The notes beneath the pieces were generated by a model. That model ran no database searches, was not told where the DNA came from, and saw only the letters and a program-made list of their open reading frames with translations. Below, one piece after another: positions 56,201-64,000 of a stretch of 64,000 nt of DNA. Every line of letters starts with the position of its first letter. The stretch's first letter is position 1. The position numbers were made by a program, and so were the translations under genes. Source of the DNA: Sympetrum striolatum (Eukaryota > Arthropoda > Insecta > Odonata > Libellulidae); assembly GCA_947579665.1 (NCBI GenBank), contig OX388346.1:93436615-93500614 (forward strand). Reading direction: 5' to 3'.

Positions 56201-58526
56201 CCCACCGCCCAAATGGGTGGTAATGGTACTGCGCTTTTTATCTTCAAGACCGGTTCCATTGACGGACTTCTGAAATTGGTGCATATAAGGTGTTGATTTG
56301 AAGGTGGAAATGTCGGAATTCCTGCTTCAGCTAAGTTCCTCAGGGGCTGGAAACCCAAGAGAGAATCGATCCTACGCACTTCCTGAGTGATAGGAAATCC
56401 GTATGCAGACCATAAAAGAATTACTCCTCCTATTTAAGAAAATGTGTTGTTTATGAGTATAATTTTCAACTTTCGCATGGAGTGGTTTAATCATTGTTGC
56501 CATGGAAAGAGGATCTTTGAAAAATTTTCCCCGAAGAGATAAAAGGCGAAATTGGATTTAGTTAAAGAAAATGGCATCGCTTCAATCGTGTTACTTTTGA
56601 AAACTGGAAGGAAATAATAATGTATCTTACGAACATAAAAAATGTGCATCAATCAAATGACTCGAACTGAACTTGTTGATCGGAGAAATTATTGCCATTG
56701 AATAAATTTGAATAATTTTTACTGGATACATAATTTTTTCATTTTCTACTCAGAGAAATGCGTTCTTTTGACTTGTCCTTCGAAAACGACTTTTAAGGGT
56801 ATACTAACTGGAAACAAATCCTTGTATGTTAAAGAATGCTTGCGGTAGGCTTTGAATATTTTTTCAAAAACCCTATTATTTAAGTCGAGCACGCCCGGCA
56901 TATTTTTATTTTCCAGTAATCCCCAGTGGCCCAAAGCTTCTGACCCTTTGTTTACAAGGTACCCGATTTTGTCTCCCTTAGAACATTTTACTATAAAAAT
57001 TAAAGTTTAAATGCGTGCTGCACGAGTAATTCTACTTTATCATGAAAAATTTTATCAAGGATTAAATACATGTAACGAATTTATCAAAACACACCTCGAA
57101 CAAAATATTTGAGTTGGAGTTCGCGGCTTCAATGAGTACATTCTGCTTGCCCGTTTCTCTTCTACATCTCCGCATCCATCGGTGTCTGGTTTCGCATCCA
57201 AGTTGCTGAAAGTGTCATGAACTGGTGATATCGAGCAAGGAAATATTTGTCTTAACGATTCAAGAACGAATCCATAGGTCTTCATCGTAAAGGGGTGGTA
57301 GGCAATCTGAAAGGAGAGGGAACGAGAATTAAAATATCTGACACTATATTAAGAAATACAGGATTATCAGGAAATGACGACTTTCATTTTCAGGCTGAAT
57401 TTGGATCCCATCAATTCTTTTGCGTACTTGAAATACTTAAATGGTAATCTTATTTTCGCAAACCGCTAATTGCTGTGATGATGATAACGAAAATTGAGTT
57501 TCCGCAGGTACTTCTGGAACTTCATATTGTTATATTTTTCCCAATAAATACCTTAAGCGTGTATTAACTATTTTATTTTTCAACGAAAGATTTGTAATGA
57601 CATTTTTGAAATCAGAAAATGGATTGAATTGGTGATCTTAACATAGCTCAAGTTTGATCGGGAAATTATTAAAAAATTGACGTAAATACATGCAAAAAGA
57701 ATAAATGGTTTTAAATAGTGTTTAGAGGTTATTTGTGTAAAATGAAGCTGTTCTCTACCAATGCTATATCACGTATTTTTAATTTCCGTTTCGTATACAT
57801 GTGCGCATTTGAGTTAATTTTTCGTACTTTGGTAACCGAGCGCAAGTAGATGCTCATGTTAGTCGTCGGAAGTCGCCTTCTGTCGTGCGCTTTTTTAAAG
57901 TATAAGATCAATGAATGTATGGAATTGCGTAAAGTAATCATTGTATTAATAAAAATACGTCTCATATTTACGCGCAAATCTGTAGCTCAAATTTAAGTTA
58001 TTTTATATCCACCCTAGTCATGTGAAGATAGTCGGTGCCTTAGGGATATTGAGACAAAACTATTTCTTTTTGAGACTCGAGTATTTACATTTGCAAAATT
58101 CTCTTGAGTTTCCTCGTATTGTATCGTAACAAACTGCTACTTGTCATCTCATTGCGCGCATGATGAACGGATGCCGCTATTTAGCTATCGTTTTATAGAT
58201 AGCTGAACATAGGTTCCAAGGTGACCGTAACTGTGATGTGACCCTCACAACTCGCTAGTCGTTTCGTTAAATTAACCTTATCAAAATTCTCCAAATGAAG
58301 AATGATGCCTAACAATTGTGCAATATCATTACGACTGGAACTTTGGTTTCGTTCGGTACGGCAGTCAACGACGTCTAGTCAGTTACGATATAGCCCACGA
58401 AGAATGAACTTCTGATTACAAAAATCTGTCTGAAGAAGCGTTCTACACCGCTTGAAATTCCATTGAATATTAAGCGTTTTCAGATTTGGCAGTTATCTGA
58501 AGGGCAGTCCTTCGCTTTCTAAGTCG
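53280..58526. other. region upstream of SLC19-like gene; no supported gene
   Basis: About 5.2 kb with a few open frames I cannot assign: plus 54163-54501 (112 codons), minus 56041-56379 (112 codons), minus 56746-56990 and minus 57070-57306. The last two have good-looking acceptors (TTTTTATAG and CTCCTTTCAG on the minus strand) and protein-like composition (for example GDKIGYLVNKGSEALGHWG; KTYGFVLESLRQIFPCSIS). However, the frames do not join in phase at any good donor I could find. They might be exons of an unrecognised minus-strand gene. The proximal part (about 58300-58526) presumably holds the SLC19 promoter and 5' UTR. Confidence 0.3.
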
Positions 58527-61500
58527 ATGGAGACATGGCTGAAGATATCCCTCTTGTTGTGTATGTTTGGGTTCTTTAAGGAACTGCGCCCATCAGAACC
58601 CTTCGTGACACCATATCTTCTCTCATCGTACAAGAATTTTACAAATGAAGAGGTACTTCTTCGTTTCACTCACCTTAATATTTCGGACTTAGTTTTCACT
58701 CAAGTAGATCTGTGAAACCATTCCACGTTCAAGTTTATACCATGTTTGTATTGCCGGTAAATTCTCATTCGTTCTCAGGTTAGCCAGCTGATTTACCCAT
58801 TTGGGACCTATTCATATCTGGGATTGCTCATTGTTGTTTTCTTATTAACTGACATTTTAAGATATAAATCAGTGATTATTTTTGATGCCATCTGTGGTCT
58901 TGTTGCATGGTCCCTATTGTTGTGGGGTCCTGGAATTCCACTCGCACAAGTAAGTTGAAAAGCTAAAGATGTTCACATAGTTATGGTCTGTCTGATTACC
59001 AGTAAACCAAAATAATTCTTACAAATTCTGTACTCTAAAACACAATTATTTTGATTATCTTTTATATGTATCTATATTCTACTTAATTTATTCCAAAGAT
59101 GATTATCATTTAAATATTCATGGTTATCATGTCTGAAATCTCTATTTTTGTATCTCATGGAAGTTTTATATTCAATTACCTAGAAAGCATTATTTATTTG
59201 TGAAACAGTTTACTGCAGTAAACCATCATTTACTTTTAAACTTCTCTGTGCCTTCTGTACCTGATTTCTACATTCTTAACTCCTGTTTAATGTTGATAGT
59301 TTATGTACTATGTTTATCTATGAATTCCTTTTTCATTTTCCAGTTGTTGGAATTTTTTTATGGAGCTTTTCTGGCTGGAGAGGTTGCTTATTATTCTTAC
59401 GCATATGCTCGCATAGAAAATCGTGAGCTGTACGCTAGACTGACATCACACACTCGATCTGCCTGTCTCTTTGGTCGCTGTGCCTCAGGCATTGTTGGTC
59501 AAGCCCTCTACTCAACAGAATCATTAAATCTATGGGAACTAAATATTATAACATTGGTCTGTGTTGGAATTGCTCTTATATTTGGCCTGTGTCTTCCACC
59601 AGTTCAACATAGCATTTACTTTCACCAGAAGAAACATGAGGCTGCAGCTGAAAATGTTAGAGAAAATAGTAAGTTCAAGAAACATTATTAACAATTACTA
59701 GATTGGTTTGGCAATATTTGGAAAGTTTTCCTTAACCTTTACTTACATCTATGATATAATTTAGGTGTTATTTTCTCATGAAGTTTTGTTTGTGTTAATT
59801 TCATAGAAGAATATTCCAATATAGGCTTCTCTGCTGTTTGACCGATTAATAAAGCCCATTAAAATAACAATTGTATAACAGAATACGAAGTTCATAAAAT
59901 TAAAATATGGTGCCATTTTGATGTGTTGTAAAATTGACAAATCTTGTCTTTGCTGTAGAAAGAATGTACTGCAGTAATTTTTTACATCAAATGTTAAATG
60001 TATCAACAAATGTTGTAGCAGAAGAATGTATGAAACAAATTTTTCTTGTAAATGACTCTTTTCTTCAATCTTAGGTTGATTTCCTCTTAGGCCTGTAAAA
60101 GAAATATAAAAAAAGTTGACGTAAAATTTATACAGTTGATTTGTGAAGCCTTTTTTTAAATCATGCTCTACATGTGGGCTTTTGTAGTCAATTTTCCTTT
60201 AATCTATATTAATATTATCTGTTTTAACAGGAGATGCTCAAAATTCCACAATTAAAGGTGCTGAAAAAGCTTATTGCAGTGGGGCTAAGAGGGAAAGCAA
60301 TGGAGAAGTTTCCATCCCTAAAATTAATGTCACTCAACCAGATGGGCAGAGCATCACAGAAATCATTAATGATGAAAATTCCCCTGAGAATCAGATGATA
60401 TTTTCAGTCAGCCATTCTGAATCACCTCCAACCCAACCTAAGGAAAAGAAAGAGGAGTCAAATATTATTTTGGCATTCCAGCTTCTATGGAAACATTCTT
60501 ATAACTCTTACTCGGATCTGTGGGTGATTCGCTGGTCCATCTGGTGGGCCATTACTACCGCTGGTTTTCTTCAGGTATGTCCATCGTTGATGCAATAAAA
60601 ACTTTAGGGTTTAGTAAAAACTGACTTTGAAAAAGATAGACATGACTCCAACCTTGGATCTCAAGTATTGCATAAAATCATTTTCTTTGTAATTTTATTT
60701 ATATAGACAATTTTATAATGAATTGTTTCTTATTTTGTTATATTTTGCTCATACTCTGACAGTATTTACAGAATACTAGAGCAATTCATTATCCTTTCTC
60801 AGGATTAAGCATCTCATGTTTGAGAATGTTATTTACTGCCTGTATACTCTCTATAGAGTTATCACAAGAGAAAATTGAATTTTGCCTTAAAAACTTACAG
60901 ATATTATTGACAGATTGGTATTACTAATGTAAATATCAGTCTACTTAGACTGTATGAGAGGGATATTATTAGAATGAAAACAACTAAATACATCACAATA
61001 AATCTAATCTAAAAAATCTATTTAAAAAAACTAAACCAAGAAAACCGAGATTTTTCATTGACTCAGAGAAATCTGAAGGAATGGTTTAGCTGTGTTCACT
61101 GTTATCAGCTATAAAATGTAAAAATAGATTTGGTGGTAGCAATAAGTGGTAGTGCCCTCTAAGAATTGCTTGAGAAAGGATCAGGTCAGCAACTTGATAG
61201 AATCGTCTTTTAAATTGTAGTTTAGCTTATTTTAATGCATGATTTTATTGTAATTTAGATAAAGAAATAAAATAAGATATCTCAACATAAGCAATCATAA
61301 ATACCTCATCAGTACCCTCGGAAATTGATATGATAATCATATGTTGTGTAAATGACTATCATTTATTAAAAAGGATCTAAAATCTAATGTATGTAAACTG
61401 TATGTATATATTTTAAAATTGTAAGGATTTTAATCTTTTGGTTCTAATATCTTCTACATAATTATTTCATTAACATATGTTTAAAGGTGCTCAGTTATAT

Positions 61501-61598
61501 ACAGATCCTATGGCAGCAAATTCAGATGGATGAGGAAGCCGAAGGGAAAACGGTATCAATTTATAATGGAGCAATAGAAGCTACACAAACTGTATTAG
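58527..61598 (+). CDS. SLC19-family thiamine/folate-type transporter (3' part outside window)
   Basis: The product is a major-facilitator membrane carrier of the reduced-folate/thiamine (SLC19) family. Exons are 58527-58652, 58779-58949, 59344-59668, 60231-60574 and 61487-61598, with GT/AG borders and matching phases; the last exon ends in phase 1, so more exons lie beyond 64000. The start METWLKISLLLCMFGFFKEL leads into RPSEPFVTPYL, the SLC19 signature in TM1. Then come YPFGTYSYLGLLIV, LLEFFYGAFLAGEVAYYSYA (TM3-4 signature), ASGIVGQALYS, LPPVQHSIYFH, and a long hydrophilic loop (exon 4). Finally come IRWSIWWAITTAGFLQ, VLSYIQILW and SIYNGAIEA, matching TM7 and following. These fit thiamine transporters (SLC19A2/3-like) slightly better than the folate carrier, but the substrate cannot be settled here. 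The start is chosen because the spacing to RPSEPF matches relatives. Intact so far. Confidence 0.93.
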
Positions 61599-61734
61599 GT
61601 ATGTAACTAATATGATCCTTAATCATTGTTTACTTTTAAACTAATGTAGGCCTTTATATGCTATAAAATGCAGAGAATGAAAATAGGAAGTAATAGTCAG
61701 AAACAAAGTAACATCAGGGGTAGAGTAGGGTAGT

Positions 61735-62945
61735 TTACTAGCACTGTTATTATTTTTATCATCAATGATATGCTGAACGTAATAAAATCTCGTGAACGAT
61801 TATTTGCTTTTTAATTTACAAAGCGATGAAAGGTATTGGCAGTTGCAATGAGTTACAAAGTGATATTGATGGGTTAAATAATGAAGTCACCTCGAATAAA
61901 TTGGATATAAATACAGATATATGTAAAGTCATTCAGTTTAATAAGAGCAAATTTCGGTATTCCTATAATATCACTGGTAATGCTTTAACAAAGGAAAATA
62001 AGGTAAAATTCTAGGGTGTTACCGTATTTTTCGCTGTATAAGATGCACTTTTTCTTCCCCAAAACTGGGGGGGAAAGTGGTGCGTCTTATACAACGAATA
62101 GACAGTTTGCCTCAGCGATCCACAATCAGAACGGATCGACTGGAAACAGAATGAAAATCCACGGAGTTCAATGCCGCCGCGGTCTTAGGCAAGGGCATGG
62201 CACAGGAGGAGTCTATATAAAATTGTTCTTAAACTGTTTTTAACTTTATACAGTTGATATAAAATATTTTACTACAGTACTTGGTTCGGAATCTTTTTTT
62301 TCTAGATTTTCCTCCTTTAAAATTTGATGTGTCTTATATTCTGGAGCGTCTTATACAGCGAAAAATACGGTACTTTCAGTAGAGGTTTAAAATGAAATGA
62401 GTGCACAGAAAATATCATAGGCAAAGCCAATAAATGGCTAAATTTTGTGATACATAATCTTAAAATTCAAACAGGAAAATAATATAAATGTTTCGTTAGT
62501 TAAGTTTATACTAGAATATGGTGAATGTTTATGGGACCCCAATCATGCAGGAGTTAAAAAATTAGAAAAGGTGTAAAGAAGGGTGGCTAGGTTCATGTTA
62601 GGGAGATATGAAAAACTAGCAGTGTTATTCAGATGATAAAAGAATTAGGCTGGGACAGTCTAGAAGACAGGATTAAGAAAAAGAGACTTATCAGTTTTCT
62701 ATAAGACATTCATGGGATTTCCTGCGTTTAAGGAATTAAGTGATTGAGTCAAAGGCAGGTGACTTGGGTAGGCGCGATCACAAATTCCAAGTAAGATGTA
62801 GAAAGAAAACTGATCACTAGAAATACTCTTTTCTTAATAGAACTATTGAGGAATGGAGCAGTCTGCCTTCAGAAGTCTTTGAACCTTTCCCAAAAAATAT
62901 TAAATGATTTATTAAGGCTATTAGTCAAGTGAATAATTTAACGAG
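61735..62945 (+). pseudogene. non-LTR retrotransposon (LINE) reverse transcriptase fragment
   Basis: Within the last visible SLC19 intron. The decayed frames read FIINDML...SRERLFA (61755-61810), then CNELQSDIDGLNNEV...NKLDINTDICKVIQFNKSK (61826-62014). After a MITE insertion come NIIGKANKWLNF, MIKELGWDSLEDRIKKKRLI (about 62635-62695) and NRTIEEWSSLPSEVFEPF (about 62840-62890). These are the post-catalytic and thumb parts of Jockey/CR1/I-type reverse transcriptases; the catalytic FADD box is destroyed. Many stops and frameshifts are present. Clade not determined. Confidence 0.85.
62022..62370. mobile_element. 349-bp TA-flanked MITE nested in the LINE fragment
   Basis: The inverted ends begin CCGTATTTTTCGCTGTATAA on the left; the right end is the exact reverse complement for these 20 bases and continues nearly identical (GATGC/GACGC). 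TA lies on both sides (62020-62021, 62371-62372). An internal half repeat GTGCGTCTTATACAACGAAT lies near 62080. It splits the LINE reading frame after KVKF.GV. Probably a Tc1/pogo-type MITE. Confidence 0.93.
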
Positions 62946-64000
62946 TGAACCCTTACGATAACGAAATAAGAGACAAATAGGGGATCGCCTGGTAGTATTG
63001 TGCAATAAATAAGTTATCATTTAAAACTTTAACATTGTGAAATGCAATACCCAAATGAAGTTGTAAGAATTTAGACTAAGAAAGCACATATGACGGAATG
63101 TAGAGGATAAAAAGGTTTTTACTACTCCAAAAAATATTAGTATTACTGTATTAACAATCCTGATTATTTAGGTGAAGAATGATTAAACTAATTTGAAGAT
63201 TAATTTGCAGCATTGATATCTTACTTTCTATTAAATCTCTGATAAAATTGGAAATTTCCAACATAATTGGATGAAACTATGAAACCATAATTGCAGAAGA
63301 TTATTAGACAGAAATAAGTAAACAAGAACCTTCATAATATTAATTGTGATAATTATATTTCATGAAAGTTTCTGATAAGTACTAAAAATGAAGAAAAACC
63401 ATTGTCTCCTAGTTAAATTTCTGTTTTTAAGGACTAATTAACCCGCAAGAAATCAGCTTTTGCTGAAGTATTATTTAGCACCTCTTTGGGATAACTTATC
63501 TCATCTGTGGGTTTTTGGTTGTACTGAAATTTGTTCTGTTTGAAAGAATTTCATGATGATATCTATAGATGATTATTTGGTGAGTGACATATCTTTCTTT
63601 GTGCTCAATGGTTTTAGTATTTATGAAATGTAAATTAAAGTTTTACTTATATGTGAACATGATTTGTTCCAATTCTGTTATTAACTTCAAAAAGAATTAT
63701 TAATAGAAACTTTCGTCTTATTGTTAGATCTTTTTTCAAATATCTTACTTCTTATTTAATCAACATTTTTAATTAATCTATCAATAGTTTATATGAGATT
63801 AATCAATCTATAAGCAGTAATGTAGAATATTAATCAACAAGGCACATACGATTATAGAAGATTCATAATTCAGACAAAACTTAGATATTTCACAAAATCT
63901 GTTTTCCATAAATGTTAAAAAGCATATTCATAGCTATATTGCAGTAACCATGTTCAATACATGATCCTACATCTATTAATAATCTGAATAAAATAATTTA
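62946..64000. other. SLC19 intron remainder, no feature recognised
   Basis: AT-rich sequence to the window edge. I looked for the next SLC19 exon (which should resume with a Gly codon completed by two bases and a membrane segment) and did not find it. Confidence 0.4.

Noticed and set aside
58379..58384. TCAGTT initiator-like motif upstream of SLC19
   Set aside because: A six-base match without a downstream element or TATA box is too weak to call a promoter.

Overview
This is a stretch of AT-rich, intron-containing animal DNA. The gene content and transposon fauna suggest an arthropod, most likely an insect, but nothing in the window fixes the species. Only two host protein-coding genes are clearly supported, both on the + strand. 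The first (9255-15736) is the NADP-dependent, mitochondrial-type isocitrate dehydrogenase (IDH2-like). Nine exons with consistent GT/AG boundaries and phases are visible; the 5' exon with the start codon and targeting peptide is not. The second (58527-61598, running off the right edge) is an SLC19-family (thiamine/folate carrier) transporter with five exons visible.

Most of the rest is repeats. Left part (1-9254): a 2.36-kb Kolobok-like DNA transposon with exact TTAA duplications and a frameshifted Mutsu-type transposase, then a tRNA-derived SINE-like insertion with 13-bp duplications, then about 4 kb upstream of IDH2 with no recognisable gene. IDH2 region (9255-17437): two copies of one MITE family and an intronic copy of a repeat whose fuller copies lie near 51-53 kb. 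Next is a 2.2-kb hAT element with perfect 8-bp duplications (17438-19652).

Middle (about 19925-31527): an 11.6-kb satellite array of about 166-bp monomers. It contains a homogenised trimeric higher-order repeat and a block duplicated at about 7 kb distance. Just beyond are a 260-bp hAT MITE and a degenerate piggyBac element (33006-37423) interrupted by a complete Tigger/pogo-like element (34814-37253).

Right part: three head-to-tail Helitron-like units (about 37690-43105), a 177-bp tandem repeat, a broken hAT transposase on the minus strand, a piggyBac-like terminus, a tRNA-like sequence, and a 41-bp-arm hairpin. These are followed by an unusual 2.6-kb composite element (50646-53279) made of two 1129-bp direct repeats between inverted ends. 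Each direct repeat is built from about 150-175-bp modules carrying ATCGAACC, the reverse complement of a tRNA B-box core. The last SLC19 intron holds a decayed non-LTR reverse transcriptase fragment split by a TA-flanked MITE. The two host genes are unrelated metabolically and show no sign of working together; the window is mainly a record of nested transposition and satellite expansion.
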